From Pseudomonas sp. GR 6-02 (GTDB lineage: Bacteria; Pseudomonadota; Gammaproteobacteria; Pseudomonadales; Pseudomonadaceae): a DNA stretch of 64,000 nucleotides. The notes under the pieces are model-generated. The model searched no databases, had not been told where the DNA came from, and saw nothing but the letters and a program-made list of their open reading frames with translations. Location: assembly GCF_001655615.1 (NCBI RefSeq), contig NZ_CP011567.1:5341001-5405000 (forward strand). The letters run 5' to 3'. Of this stretch, positions 28,353 through 37,487 are shown piece by piece. The position numbers were made by a program, and so were the translations under genes. The first letter of the stretch is position 1. Each line of letters starts with the position of its first letter.

Positions 28353-29219
28353 TTATTCGCCAGCCGGGGGGTTCACCACCACCGTACACGTAATCCCCGC
28401 CGCCAACAGCACGCCCTCCGGCACTTCATCAATGTGAATCCTTACTGGCACCCGCTGCGCCAGACGCACCCAGTTAAAGGTCGGGTTCACATCAGCGATC
28501 AGCTCGCGGCTTTCCGGATTATCGCGGTCGTAGATGCCGCGAGAAATACTTTCCACGTGGCCCTTGAGCACTTCGCCACTCATCAATTGCATGTCGGCTT
28601 TATCGCCCACGCGAACATGCGGCAGTTTGGTTTCTTCGAAGAAGCCATAAACCCAGAACGAATTCATGTCGACCACCGCCATTTTCGCTTCGCCGATGCG
28701 CGCATAGTCACCGCGATGGACGTTGAGGTTGGTGACGTAGCCGTCCACCGCCGCCCGCACTTCGGTGCGTTGGAGGTTCAGTTCGGCGGCTTCCAGTTGC
28801 GCTTGCGCGTTCTGGTAATCGGCCAGGGCCGAGTCGGCGATGTTGGTGGCGTCGTCGCGGTTTTCCCTGGAGATCACCAGGTTGTCGAGGTCGGCGCGGC
28901 GATGGGCGTTGACCTTGCGCATCTCCCACGTGGCCTTGCGCGAGGCCACCAGGCTCTGCGCCTGTTTCACCGCGAGGCGGTAATGCTCGGGGTCGATGCG
29001 CATCAGCAAGTCGCCCTTTTTCACCAACTGGTTGTCGCGTACCGGCACCTCCACCACCTCACCGGTCACGTCGGCGGCGACGTTGATGATGTCGGCGCGC
29101 ACCCGGCCGTCACGGGTCCAGGGCGTGTTCATGTAATGCACCCACAAGGTCCGGCCGATCCACAGGGCAAGGGCCAGCACCAGCAAGGTCGCGAGCAGGC
29201 TGAAAAGCTTTTTCATCAA
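28353..29219 (-). CDS. HlyD-family efflux periplasmic adaptor
   Basis: 288 residues. One N-terminal membrane anchor (LFSLLATLLVLALALWI) precedes a membrane-fusion protein with a split lipoyl domain (VTGEVVEVPVRDNQLVKKGDLLMRIDP ... VRAAVDGYVTNLNVHRGDYA), a coiled-coil hairpin and a beta-barrel. The size and context match the AaeA group, which works with FUSC/AaeB pumps to expel aromatic carboxylic acids or drugs. ATG 29219 and the next codon ATG 29216 are both possible; AAGG lies 5-8 nt upstream. Last gene of the efflux operon. Confidence 0.92.
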   Translation of the reverse strand: MMKKLFSLLATLLVLALALWIGRTLWVHYMNTPWTRDGRVRADIINVAADVTGEVVEVPVRDNQLVKKGDLLMRIDPEHYRLAVKQAQSLVASRKATWEMRKVNAHRRADLDNLVISRENRDDATNIADSALADYQNAQAQLEAAELNLQRTEVRAAVDGYVTNLNVHRGDYARIGEAKMAVVDMNSFWVYGFFEETKLPHVRVGDKADMQLMSGEVLKGHVESISRGIYDRDNPESRELIADVNPTFNWVRLAQRVPVRIHIDEVPEGVLLAAGITCTVVVNPPAGE

Positions 29220-29241
29220 GGCCTTCTTCAGTGATAGAGAG

Positions 29242-29442
29242 TCAACGGTAGACAGTCAGCGCCAAGGCGCCGAACAGACAGGTAAACAGGCTCAGGCGCA
29301 GCAGCGCCGGGTGCCAGAAGAAGCGGTACAGATCGAACCCGGACAAGAACCGGTCCAGCGCCCAGGCCAGCGCCGCCGCAATGAAAAACATCAGGGTCAT
29401 GGTCGGCATGTACACGCCGTGGAAGGCGATTTCACGAGGCAT
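29242..29442 (-). CDS. DUF1656 (AaeX-like) small membrane protein
   Basis: 66 residues with two hydrophobic helices (TLMFFIAAALAWALDRF and LLRLSLFTCLFGALALTVY) after the PREIAFHGVYMP start typical of DUF1656. These proteins are always found between a FUSC pump and its HlyD adaptor; their role is unknown. ATG 29442 has AAGGA 7 nt upstream and overlaps the end of the FUSC gene by 11 nt. Confidence 0.92.
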   Translation of the reverse strand: MPREIAFHGVYMPTMTLMFFIAAALAWALDRFLSGFDLYRFFWHPALLRLSLFTCLFGALALTVYR

Positions 29443-31624
29443 GTTCAAGTCCTTGGGGCTTGGCAGTGGTGTATGAAGCCAGCGGCGATTGCGGGTCGAG
29501 CAACGAGGTGCGGATGAAGTGCAGGTAACTCTTCACCCGGCGTAATGCGGAGGTATCAAAGTGCGGCGCAAAGGGTTCGTCGGTGGCCTGCACGCGGCCG
29601 ATCGCGTGGTCGACGGCGACCAGCGCCCGCTCCAGATTGCTCTGGCCCGGTTGCAGAAACAGCCGCACCAGCGAACGCCCCATCACCCGGATGGACTGGC
29701 GCCACGGCTGGGATTCGGCATACGCCGGGTGCACCGGCAGAATCGCTTGTTCCTTACGCAGTTCGATAATCGCGTGGCCAACTTCCAGCACCACCAACAT
29801 CCAGCGCAACAAGTCCCGCTGCACCTGCGGCTGCCCTGCGGCGAGGCCATAGGCCTGATGCAGCAAGTCCCGCGTACGGCTTTCGAAACTCGACGCCAGC
29901 CCTTTGAGTTTGCCGCTGATGGCGTACACCACTTGCCCGCGCAAGTCCTGCTCCAGCCGCCGCCACAACCAGCGGCTGTTGGGCGGCAGAATGATTGCCC
30001 CGGCCGCCGCGCACACCAGCATGCCCATGACCATGGCGATGTAGTCGTTGATAAAGGCGTAAGGGTTGTAGACCGTAAGGTTGTCCGGCACCGAACCGGT
30101 GCTGAAGAAGATCAGCAAACCCAGGCCGACACCGGCGTATTGCGGCCGAGAAGTGAGGAACGAGCCGAGCACGATCACCGGCGCGAGCATCACGCAAAGC
30201 AATGGAAAGCCGTCGATCCAGGGAAAGATGAAAAACATCTCGACGAAGCCGATCAGCGCCCCGAGCAAGGTCCCGCAGGCCATCTGAAACGCCATGCGCT
30301 TGGGGTTTGGCGTCGCGGCTGACAGGCCAACGGTGGCGGCAGCGATCAGGGTCATGGTAGCCCCGCTCGGCCACGCGGTGGCCACCCAATAGCTGCCGAG
30401 CACCACAAGGATGAACGCGGCGCGAATCCCCGACGCGGCCGAGGCCAGCCAATTGGTTTGCGGGGTGAAGGGTTCGTCCCAGCGTTCACGTTCGTGGCTG
30501 TGATCGGCCAGGGACGCGTGGGTCTGTGCATAACTGTGCAAGTCGTCGACGAAGCGATAAAGCAGTTCGTAGGCGGTGTGAAAATCCAGCTGCTCGGCGT
30601 CGCTCGGATCGTTCTCCTGAAAGCTCGCCCGCAGCTTGCGCACCCGCGCCGGCAAGTTGTCCTTATAGGTCGCCAAGGCGCTGGTCAGGCGAGCGGCATC
30701 AGGGCTGGTCAGCGCACGGCCGCTGAAACCGTCGAGCACTTCGGCCAAGTCCTGCAACCCTGGTTTGATCGCCGCGACAACATGATCGGCGCCACTGCTG
30801 CGCAGGCGCTCGAGCAACTGATGCAGGGCATTGAAGCGCGTGGTGACGCCCATGAATTCGCTGTTCAAGCGACTGAGCCGCCCATTGCGCCGACGCATGT
30901 GCGGGTCTTCGAACACCGTGACGCTGCGCAGTCCTTCCAGGCCCACCGCTTCGGCGATGAACCGAACGTTGCTTGCTTCGAACGCTTCGCGCCGACTGCG
31001 ACCGCGCAAGCCATCGGTGACGAACAACGCGAACACGCCGAAGCGCTGATACAACGCATTGCGCATCGCCGCACTGGCGGTTTGCGGCAGGATCGCGGCG
31101 CTGACCAGCGTCGAGCAGAGAATCCCCAGAGAGATTTCCAGCACTCGCCAGACCGCAGCCATGAATGCGCCGTCCGGGTGAGCCAGAGCGGGCAGCCCAA
31201 CCATCGCCGCCGTATAACCGGCGAGCACAAATCCATAGGCGCGAAAGTTGCGACAATGCGCTGCGCCAGCCGTGCACAGGCCGACCCAGATTGCCAGCGA
31301 GCCGAGGAACAGTTCGGTGTTCTGCGCGAACAAGGCAATCAGCACGACCATCACCGCCGACCCGGCCAACGTGCCAAGGAAGCGATAGAAACTCTTGGCG
31401 AACACCTGGCCGCTTTGCGGTTGCATGACGATGAACACGGTGATCATCGCGGTGCGTGGTTGCGGCAATTCAAGACGCATGGCCAGCCACAACGTGAGGA
31501 ATGCGGCGAACAGCACCTTGAAAATGTAGACCCAGGTCACGCCGTCGCTGCGCGCCCAGTCGAAGAAACCCCGGCGCCATTCAAGGGAATACAGCCAGCG
31601 CAAAGGTGCGGGCAAGGGAGTCAT
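29432..31624 (-). CDS. FUSC-family inner-membrane efflux pump (AaeB-like)
   Basis: 730 residues with two blocks of about five to six membrane helices each (residues ~28-185 and ~395-555), each followed by a soluble part, as in AaeB/FUSC proteins. Recognisable segments are PRTAMITVFIVMQPQSGQVFAKSFYRFLGT and ATAWPSGATMTLIAAATVGLSAATPNPK. In E. coli, AaeB with AaeA exports hydroxylated aromatic acids; the substrate here is not known. Second gene of the operon, after the outer-membrane factor. Confidence 0.92.
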   Translation of the reverse strand: MTPLPAPLRWLYSLEWRRGFFDWARSDGVTWVYIFKVLFAAFLTLWLAMRLELPQPRTAMITVFIVMQPQSGQVFAKSFYRFLGTLAGSAVMVVLIALFAQNTELFLGSLAIWVGLCTAGAAHCRNFRAYGFVLAGYTAAMVGLPALAHPDGAFMAAVWRVLEISLGILCSTLVSAAILPQTASAAMRNALYQRFGVFALFVTDGLRGRSRREAFEASNVRFIAEAVGLEGLRSVTVFEDPHMRRRNGRLSRLNSEFMGVTTRFNALHQLLERLRSSGADHVVAAIKPGLQDLAEVLDGFSGRALTSPDAARLTSALATYKDNLPARVRKLRASFQENDPSDAEQLDFHTAYELLYRFVDDLHSYAQTHASLADHSHERERWDEPFTPQTNWLASAASGIRAAFILVVLGSYWVATAWPSGATMTLIAAATVGLSAATPNPKRMAFQMACGTLLGALIGFVEMFFIFPWIDGFPLLCVMLAPVIVLGSFLTSRPQYAGVGLGLLIFFSTGSVPDNLTVYNPYAFINDYIAMVMGMLVCAAAGAIILPPNSRWLWRRLEQDLRGQVVYAISGKLKGLASSFESRTRDLLHQAYGLAAGQPQVQRDLLRWMLVVLEVGHAIIELRKEQAILPVHPAYAESQPWRQSIRVMGRSLVRLFLQPGQSNLERALVAVDHAIGRVQATDEPFAPHFDTSALRRVKSYLHFIRTSLLDPQSPLASYTTAKPQGLEHAS

Positions 31625-31683
31625 GAAATCGTGCTCAATGGTCTAGGGCTTGAGGAACTGTGGGTGTGCCTGAAACGTCGTGC

Positions 31684-33183
31684 TCACTTCAAAAGGCTCG
31701 GGGTTTTCGGGGGCAGGGTTTTCTCGGCACTCGGGACGTCGTTGCCAGCGCCAAGGCCTCCGCCCAAAGCAGTCACCAGCTCAGCATGAGCACTCAACCG
31801 CGCAGCCTGAACCTGCTGCTGCACTTGCTGTTGCTTGAACAGCAAAGTCTGCGCATTGAGTACGTTGAGGTAGTCGGTGAGCCCACGTTGATAGGCGATC
31901 ATCGCGATGTCGTAGGTCTTCTGCGCCGTGGCCACCGATTCGGCGGCGAACGTTTGCTGCTTGTCCATCGACTCGCGGCGGATCAACTGGTCGGAGATGT
32001 TCTTCAGCGCATTGACCAGCGTCTGGTTGTATTTGGCCACGGCAATGTCATAACCGGCCGAGGCTTCACCCAGCTCGGAACGCAAGCGGCCGCCGTCAAA
32101 AATCGGCAATGTAATCGCAGGTCCCACGCTGTAGTTGAGCTTCTTGCCGGTCAGGAACTCCAGCGCACCGCCGCCAGTGGCCATGTAACCGAGGCTGCCG
32201 ACCAGATCGACGTTGGGGTAGAAGCCTGCGTGAGCGACATCGATGCCCCGCGCCTGGGCCGCCACTTGCCAGCGACTGGCAACCACGTCCGGGCGTTGAC
32301 CGAGCAATTGCGCCGGCAGCGACGACGGTAACTTCAGCGCCGTCCCCAACGACAGCGTCGGCCGTTGCAACTGCGCGCCCTCCCCCGGTCCCTTGCCGGC
32401 CAAGGCCGCGAGCTGGTTACGGCTGAGGGCGATTTCTTCATCCAGCGCATCAAGCTGGCGATGGGTTTCCGGTAGCGGCGTTTCGGCCTGGCTGACTTCG
32501 AAGTGCGTGCCGATGCCACCGTCCAGGCGTTTTTGCGCCAGGTCGAGGATTTGTTGTTGCTGCTTCAAGGTGGCCGCGACGATGTCCCGTTGCGCGTAAT
32601 GCAACGAGAGTTCGATGTAGGCGCGCACGATGTTGTTCTGCAATTCGAGCTGGGCCTGCCGTGCTTCGGCAGCGCTCATGTGCGCCATGTCCACCGCTCG
32701 CTCGGTGGCGTTGCTTTCGCGCCCCCAGAGGTCGAGGGCATAGCTGAAGCCCAGCGCGGCGTTGTTGTCCCAAGTGGTGGTGTTGGCCAACTCACCGGGG
32801 CCGTAGAACTGATCGGTGGGCCAGTTGTGGCGTTTGAGGGTCGACTGGCCATTGATCTGCAGCGACTCGGCGGACTCGGCGATACCCGCCATGGAACGGG
32901 CCTGACGCACTCGCGCGGCGGCCATGGCCATGTTCGGACTGTCTTGCAGGGCGAGGGAGATCCAGCGGTTCAGTTGCGGGTCGCCGTAGGCCTGCCACCA
33001 TTGGGCGGTGGGCCAGTGAGCGTCCCGGGCGGCGCTCTGGATGGCTTCGTCGGTGGCCAGTGAATTGGCCTCCAGTGCCTTGCCTTGTGGGGCAATACCG
33101 CCGGTTCCGATGCAGCCGCTGATTGCCAGGGTTAAAGCCAAAACACTGAGCGTCTTGAGCGCTCTGTTGATGCGACGCGGCAC
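31684..33183 (-). CDS. NodT/OprM-family outer-membrane efflux lipoprotein
   Basis: 499 residues. The lipobox ISGC (Cys about 24) is followed by two OEP repeats. The DPQLNRWISLALQDSPNM start, ALDLWGRESNATERA, and LGQRPDVVASRWQVAAQARGIDVAHAGFYPNVDL are typical of RND outer-membrane factors of the NodT group. It forms the trimeric channel for the FUSC-HlyD pump encoded downstream on the same strand. First gene of the operon; a LysR regulator is divergent. Confidence 0.94.
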   Translation of the reverse strand: MPRRINRALKTLSVLALTLAISGCIGTGGIAPQGKALEANSLATDEAIQSAARDAHWPTAQWWQAYGDPQLNRWISLALQDSPNMAMAAARVRQARSMAGIAESAESLQINGQSTLKRHNWPTDQFYGPGELANTTTWDNNAALGFSYALDLWGRESNATERAVDMAHMSAAEARQAQLELQNNIVRAYIELSLHYAQRDIVAATLKQQQQILDLAQKRLDGGIGTHFEVSQAETPLPETHRQLDALDEEIALSRNQLAALAGKGPGEGAQLQRPTLSLGTALKLPSSLPAQLLGQRPDVVASRWQVAAQARGIDVAHAGFYPNVDLVGSLGYMATGGGALEFLTGKKLNYSVGPAITLPIFDGGRLRSELGEASAGYDIAVAKYNQTLVNALKNISDQLIRRESMDKQQTFAAESVATAQKTYDIAMIAYQRGLTDYLNVLNAQTLLFKQQQVQQQVQAARLSAHAELVTALGGGLGAGNDVPSAEKTLPPKTPSLLK

Positions 33184-33220
33184 TGCTGCAAATTCCTGAA
33201 AGGGGGGAGAGTCACGAGAT

Positions 33221-33309
33221 CCTGTAGGAGCCGGCTTGCTGGCGATGGGAACGCCGCGGTCTATCTGAAGACCGCAGTGATGCCATCGCCAGCAAGCCGG
33301 CTCCTACAG
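33221..33309. repeat. Palindromic repeat, TGTAGGAGCCGGC type
   Basis: Near-perfect inverted repeat with arms TGTAGGAGCCGGCTTGCTGG / CCAGCAAGCCGGCTCCTACA and an inner CCGCGGTCT / AGACCGCAG hairpin. It sits between the efflux operon start and the LysR gene, so it may separate their promoters. Confidence 0.9.
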
Positions 33310-33455
33310 TCGGCGCAATTCTAGGGGTGGGCCTTGTTGGCGATAAGCCGGGATTCTTGTGAATCTTTGTTACCGTTAACGAGATAATCCCTTGGTCGGG
33401 GTCTCAGTCTCTGAAACTTCGTGTCACAATTTGCCATCCGCCAAGAGAGCACCCC

Positions 33456-34424
33456 ATGGACACTTTGCAAAACATGCGCGCCTTCAGTTACGTGGCCGAG
33501 GCCGGCAGCTTCACCGCCGCCGCCGTACAACTGGACACCACCACGGCCAACGTCTCGCGCGCGGTCTCCAACCTGGAGGCCCACCTGCAAACCCGCCTGC
33601 TCAACCGCACCACCCGGCGCATTGCCTTGACCGAAGCGGGCAAGCGCTATCTGTTGCGCTGCGAGCAGATCCTGGCCTATGTCGAAGAAGCCGAAGCCGA
33701 GGCCAGCGACGCCCACGCGCGCCCGGCCGGGCAACTCAAGGTGCACACCATGACCGGCATCGGCCAGCACTTCGTGATCGACGCCATCGCTCGCTACCGC
33801 AAGACCCACCCCGACGTGACCTTCGACCTGACCATGGCCAACCGTGTGCCGGACTTGCTCGACGAGGGCTACGACGTGTCCATCGTGCTCGCCAGCGAAC
33901 TGCCCGACTCGGGCTTCGTCTCCCAACGTTTGGGCATCACCTACAGCATCGTTTGCGCATCGCCCGCCTATGTAAAAGCCAACGGCTGCGCGCAGAAGCC
34001 CAGCGACTTGCTCAATCACATGTGCTTGCGCCTGGTGAGCCCGGTGATCCCGCTGGAAAAGTGGGCTTTCGATGGCCCCGAAGGCCAGGAAATGGTCACC
34101 ATCAACAGCTCACCGTTCTTGGTGAACTCCGCTGACGCGATGAAGACAGCGATCACCAGCGGCATGGGGGTTGGGGTGTTGCCGGTGTATGCGGCGATTG
34201 AAGGGCTGCGCAACGGTACGCTGGTGCGGGTGATGCCAAAGTACCGCTCGCAGGAATTGAATCTGTATGCGATTTACCCGTCGCGGCAGTATCTGGACGC
34301 GAAGATCAAGACCTGGGTCGAATACTTGCGTGGATCGTTGCCGGAGATTCTGGCGGCGCATCAGGCGGAATTGGCGGCGTATGAATTGAGCGGCAGCTTG
34401 GGCGGGGCTCGGCTGGCGAACTGA
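33456..34424 (+). CDS. LysR-family transcriptional regulator, divergent from efflux operon
   Basis: 322 residues with an N-terminal winged HTH (MRAFSYVAEAGSFTAAAVQLDTT...SRAVSNLEAHLQTRLLNRTTRRIALTEAG) and a periplasmic-binding-like effector domain. Its position next to the FUSC efflux operon is like that of AaeR in E. coli, so it probably regulates that operon in response to an aromatic acid; this is inference from context. The small symmetric element GTTACCGTTAAC near 33369 could be part of its operator. Confidence 0.93.
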   Translation: MDTLQNMRAFSYVAEAGSFTAAAVQLDTTTANVSRAVSNLEAHLQTRLLNRTTRRIALTEAGKRYLLRCEQILAYVEEAEAEASDAHARPAGQLKVHTMTGIGQHFVIDAIARYRKTHPDVTFDLTMANRVPDLLDEGYDVSIVLASELPDSGFVSQRLGITYSIVCASPAYVKANGCAQKPSDLLNHMCLRLVSPVIPLEKWAFDGPEGQEMVTINSSPFLVNSADAMKTAITSGMGVGVLPVYAAIEGLRNGTLVRVMPKYRSQELNLYAIYPSRQYLDAKIKTWVEYLRGSLPEILAAHQAELAAYELSGSLGGARLAN

Positions 34425-34743
34425 TTTCACGGTCCTACAGACGCGGTGATTTTGGGGGATGTTTCCGACGAGTTCTGTCGGTTGTTGGGTCGGAAGCGAA
34501 GTGGGTAGGCTTTGTGGGTCGCTGGCAATTCAGCGATCGGGCCTGGAAAACCCGAAGTATAGGATCACAGCAAATGACATAATGCGGCGCTTTTGTAGCT
34601 CCACAGTTATGGCGGCTGTGCGTGGGAGACCTTCGGGTCTGCCGGGTTTGATCCTTTACCGGTTTTTCCAGTCCGCGTACAGCTGCCACCCTTTGTCTGG
34701 AAAACGAAAAAGTGGCAGCTCCTCAACTTTAAGGATCTTTGCC
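34425..34743. other. Non-coding leader region of the DUF6124-type gene
   Basis: 319 bases without a gene. The right half is highly structured (see the leader element). A -10-like CATAAT is at 34578-34583, but its -35 is unclear. The first 100 bases show nothing notable. Confidence 0.5.
34624..34720 (+). promoter_or_regulatory. Two-hairpin 5' leader upstream of the DUF6124-type gene
   Basis: Hairpin 1 at 34624-34643 is AGACC-TTCG-GGTCT (UUCG tetraloop) extended by two G-C pairs across a mismatch. Hairpin 2 pairs AGCTGCCAC (34681-34689) with GTGGCAGCT (34712-34720), a perfect 9-bp stem around a 22-nt loop. The ribosome binding site AAGGA (34731) comes 11 nt later. It could be a cis-regulatory RNA or processed small RNA; from memory, similar leaders recur before related small genes in pseudomonads, which I could not verify. 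Confidence 0.55.
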
Positions 34744-35118
34744 ATGTTTAAAGCCACACCGAATCCGCCTCAGGCGGACGACACTTCCCCCTACGAATCC
34801 CTCGATTCCAAGAAACTCAACGAAGCCGCCGAACGCGCGCTCGACCACTACCTCAAGCCTCCACCCAAACAACCCGAAGGCCGCAAACCAAGCAGGATGT
34901 TTCAGGTCGCACCGGACATGGACAACGAAAGCCTGCTGGCCCATGTCTGCGAATCCCTGGCCTCGGCCAGCGTCATGACCAGCGACATTGCCGCCTATGT
35001 CGACGCCCCGCAGCGGCACACGCTCCTGGCGATCCAGCAAGTCATCATGCTGGCCGAACTGGCGGTGAACCGGGTGCTGGATAACGTCGACGTACCGAAG
35101 CCTGCGCCACATAGCTGA
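34744..35118 (+). CDS. DUF6124/DUF3077-type Pseudomonas protein
   Basis: 124 residues, start MFKATPNPPQADDTSPYES. The acidic/proline N-terminus is followed by a helical domain with DNESLLAHVCESLASASVMTSDIA and RHTLLAIQQVIMLAELAVNRVLDN. This small family is restricted to Pseudomonas and its function is unknown. ATG 34744 has AAGGA 8 nt upstream. It stands alone, between a structured leader and a REPIN. Confidence 0.85.
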   Translation: MFKATPNPPQADDTSPYESLDSKKLNEAAERALDHYLKPPPKQPEGRKPSRMFQVAPDMDNESLLAHVCESLASASVMTSDIAAYVDAPQRHTLLAIQQVIMLAELAVNRVLDNVDVPKPAPHS

Positions 35119-35123
35119 CGCAT

Positions 35124-35261
35124 TGTAGGAACGACCTGTGGCGAGGGGGCTTGCCCCCGTTGGGCTGCGAAGCAGCCCCAAAATCTCTGGTGGTCCAAAG
35201 ATATTGTGAGTGCTACGCACTCAAACGGGGGCAAGCCCCCTCGCCACAGGTCGTTCCTACA
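35124..35261. repeat. Composite REPIN
   Basis: Perfect 36-nt-plus terminal inverted repeats: TGTAGGAACGACC joined to TGTGGCGAGGGGGCTTGC, and their reverse complements at the other end, with an inner GGCTGCGAAGCAGCC hairpin. It combines the TGTAGGA and GTGGCGAGG end types in one element. Confidence 0.9.
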
Positions 35262-35347
35262 GTTTTGGATGGCGTACACCCTCGCATAATGTCCGCGAAG
35301 AATGTTAGCTTGCTTGGCAATCTCCACGCCCGACGAGCCCCTCTCCA

Positions 35348-36322
35348 ATGAAAAAAACCGTCCTCGCCTTCAGCCGCATCACCCCGCCCATGATCGAACG
35401 CCTGCAACAGGATTTCGATGTGATCGTGCCGAACCCGAAAAACGGCGACATCGCCGCCCAGTTCAACGAAGCCCTGCCCCACGCCCACGGCCTGATCGGC
35501 GTTGGTCGCAAACTCGGCCGGGCGCAACTGGAGAACGCCAGCAAACTGGAAGTGGTGTCCAGTGTCTCCGTCGGCTACGACAACTATGACCTCGCCTACT
35601 TCAACGAACGCGGGATCATGCTCACCAACACCCCCGACGTGCTCACCGAAAGCACCGCCGACCTGGCCTTCGCCCTGCTCATGAGCAGCGCCCGCCGCGT
35701 CGCCGAACTGGACGCCTGGACCAAGGCTGGCCAATGGCAAGCCACCGTCGGTGCACCGTTATTCGGTAGCGATGTGCATGGCAAAACCTTAGGGATAGTC
35801 GGCATGGGCAACATCGGCGCGGCCATTGCCCGTCGTGGTCGACTGGGCTTCAACATGCCGGTCATCTACAGCGGCAACAGCCGCAAGACCGCACTGGAAC
35901 AGGAACTCGGCGCACAGTTCCGTAGCCTGGATCAACTGCTGGCCGAAGCCGATTTCGTCTGCCTGGTGGTGCCGCTCAGCGAAAAAACCAGGCACCTGAT
36001 CAGCCACCGCGAACTGGCACTGATGAAACCGAGCGCCATTCTGGTGAACATCGCCCGTGGCCCGGTGGTAGACGAGCCGGCGCTGGTCGAAGCGCTGCAA
36101 AACAACCGGATTCGTGGCGCCGGGCTGGACGTTTACGAGAAAGAACCACTGGCTGAATCACCGCTGTTCCAACTGAAAAACGCCGTGACCCTGCCGCATA
36201 TCGGCTCGGCCACGCACGAAACCCGCGAAGCCATGGCCAACCGTGCGTTGGCTAACTTGCGCAGTGCCTTGTTGGGTGAAAGACCGCAGGATCTGGTGAA
36301 CCCACAAGTGTGGAAAGGCTGA
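35348..36322 (+). CDS. D-2-hydroxyacid dehydrogenase (GhrB/2-ketogluconate reductase type)
   Basis: 324 residues. The NAD(P)-binding motif GIVGMGNIGAAIA, the catalytic Arg in NIARGPVVDE, the Glu in YEKEPL and the His in LPHIGSATHETR complete the family's R-E-H triad. These enzymes reduce glyoxylate, hydroxypyruvate or 2-keto-gluconate. The VSSVSVGYDNYDL segment fits the GhrB/TkrA subgroup, but the substrate cannot be fixed from sequence. It appears monocistronic. Confidence 0.9.
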   Translation: MKKTVLAFSRITPPMIERLQQDFDVIVPNPKNGDIAAQFNEALPHAHGLIGVGRKLGRAQLENASKLEVVSSVSVGYDNYDLAYFNERGIMLTNTPDVLTESTADLAFALLMSSARRVAELDAWTKAGQWQATVGAPLFGSDVHGKTLGIVGMGNIGAAIARRGRLGFNMPVIYSGNSRKTALEQELGAQFRSLDQLLAEADFVCLVVPLSEKTRHLISHRELALMKPSAILVNIARGPVVDEPALVEALQNNRIRGAGLDVYEKEPLAESPLFQLKNAVTLPHIGSATHETREAMANRALANLRSALLGERPQDLVNPQVWKG

Positions 36323-36324
36323 TC

Positions 36325-36353
36325 AAAAAGGGCGGGTGTTTTAAACACCTGCC
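36325..36353 (-). terminator. Probable intrinsic terminator for the EamA transporter gene
   Basis: Ten-bp stem GGCGGGTGTT / AACACCTGCC (one G-U pair) with a 3-nt loop. The minus strand continues with CTTTTT. It lies 94 nt beyond the stop of the EamA gene, directly after the hydroxyacid dehydrogenase stop, and has no T-run on the plus strand. Confidence 0.6.
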
Positions 36354-36446
36354 TGCTCTCGGCATATTGTCGACTTCATATTGCCGTTGCTGATTTATAT
36401 CGCTATCAGAATCGAGCGCTGAGTTGTTCAGCGCTCGGTCAAAGCA

Positions 36447-37349
36447 TCAGGCCAATTTGCCGCTTCCCTGCACCATCGGTGCCTTGGGCTTACGAAACAC
36501 CAGTACATTGCCCAACATCACCAGCACCAACCCCACCAATGCCGGCGCCGTCCATTGATAGCCCTCGGCAAACGCCGACACATTCAGCGCCACCACCGGG
36601 AATAACACGGTGCAATACGCCGCCCGCTCCGGCCCCATGCGCCCGACCAGCGTCAGGTAGGCGGTGAAGCCGATCACCGAGCCCGGAATCACCAGGTACA
36701 GCAACGAGCCGATGTAACGGGCGTTCCATTCCATGTCGAACGGGATACCTTTGACCAGGCACCACACCGACAACATCGCTGCGCCATAAGCCATGCCCCA
36801 TGCATTGGTGGTCAGGGGTTTCAGGCCGGCCCTCTGCTGCAGACTCGACAGCATGTTGCCCGCCGAGAAGCACAAGGTTCCGAGCAACGCCAGAGCCAAC
36901 CCGAGCAAGGTTTCCGGGCTGGCGGTATGACCGGCCAGCTCCGGCCAGAACAACAGGCCCAAGCCGAGCAAGCCCAACGCACCGCCCATCAACACGTTTC
37001 GAGCGATTTTCTGGCCAAAGAACACCCGCGCATTGAAGGCGTTCCACAACGTGGCGGTGGAAAACACCACGGCGACCAGACCGCTGGGGATCCACTGGCT
37101 GGCGGTGAGGAAGCACATGAAATTGATACAGAACAGGCACAGCCCCTGCGCCAGGCAAATCAGATGCCCGCGACGGTTCATCACTTGCAGACGCCGGCTA
37201 AGCAACAACATCACGAACAGCACCAGCGCGGCGAGGCCGAAGCGATAGACGATCGACACCGGAATCGCCACCACGCCCAATTGCCATTTCAAGGCAATCC
37301 AGGTGGTGCCCCAGATCAATACGGTCAGCAGGTATAGCGAGAGGTTCAT
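36447..37349 (-). CDS. EamA/DMT-family transporter
   Basis: 300 residues with about ten membrane helices, starting MNLSLYLLTVLIWGTTWIALKWQLG. The duplicated EamA (DUF6) halves with LIWGTTWIA and PERAAYCTVLFPVVALNVSAFAEGYQWT mark a drug/metabolite transporter, probably an exporter of amino acids or metabolites. ATG 37349 has GGAG 7-8 nt upstream; the longer upstream frame is excluded because it enters the divergent AraC gene. The divergent AraC regulator probably controls it. Confidence 0.92.
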   Translation of the reverse strand: MNLSLYLLTVLIWGTTWIALKWQLGVVAIPVSIVYRFGLAALVLFVMLLLSRRLQVMNRRGHLICLAQGLCLFCINFMCFLTASQWIPSGLVAVVFSTATLWNAFNARVFFGQKIARNVLMGGALGLLGLGLLFWPELAGHTASPETLLGLALALLGTLCFSAGNMLSSLQQRAGLKPLTTNAWGMAYGAAMLSVWCLVKGIPFDMEWNARYIGSLLYLVIPGSVIGFTAYLTLVGRMGPERAAYCTVLFPVVALNVSAFAEGYQWTAPALVGLVLVMLGNVLVFRKPKAPMVQGSGKLA

Positions 37350-37487
37350 GGTGAAGACTCCTGAATAGGCCTTCAGTGTCCGGCGCGACACCCTTTTGCA
37401 CTTGCATAAACTTGCGCTTTTGTCGGTCGGCAGGCTGGCAGGCCAGCGTCTACGGAGTAGGATGCAAGGCGTTGGAGAGAACCGATC

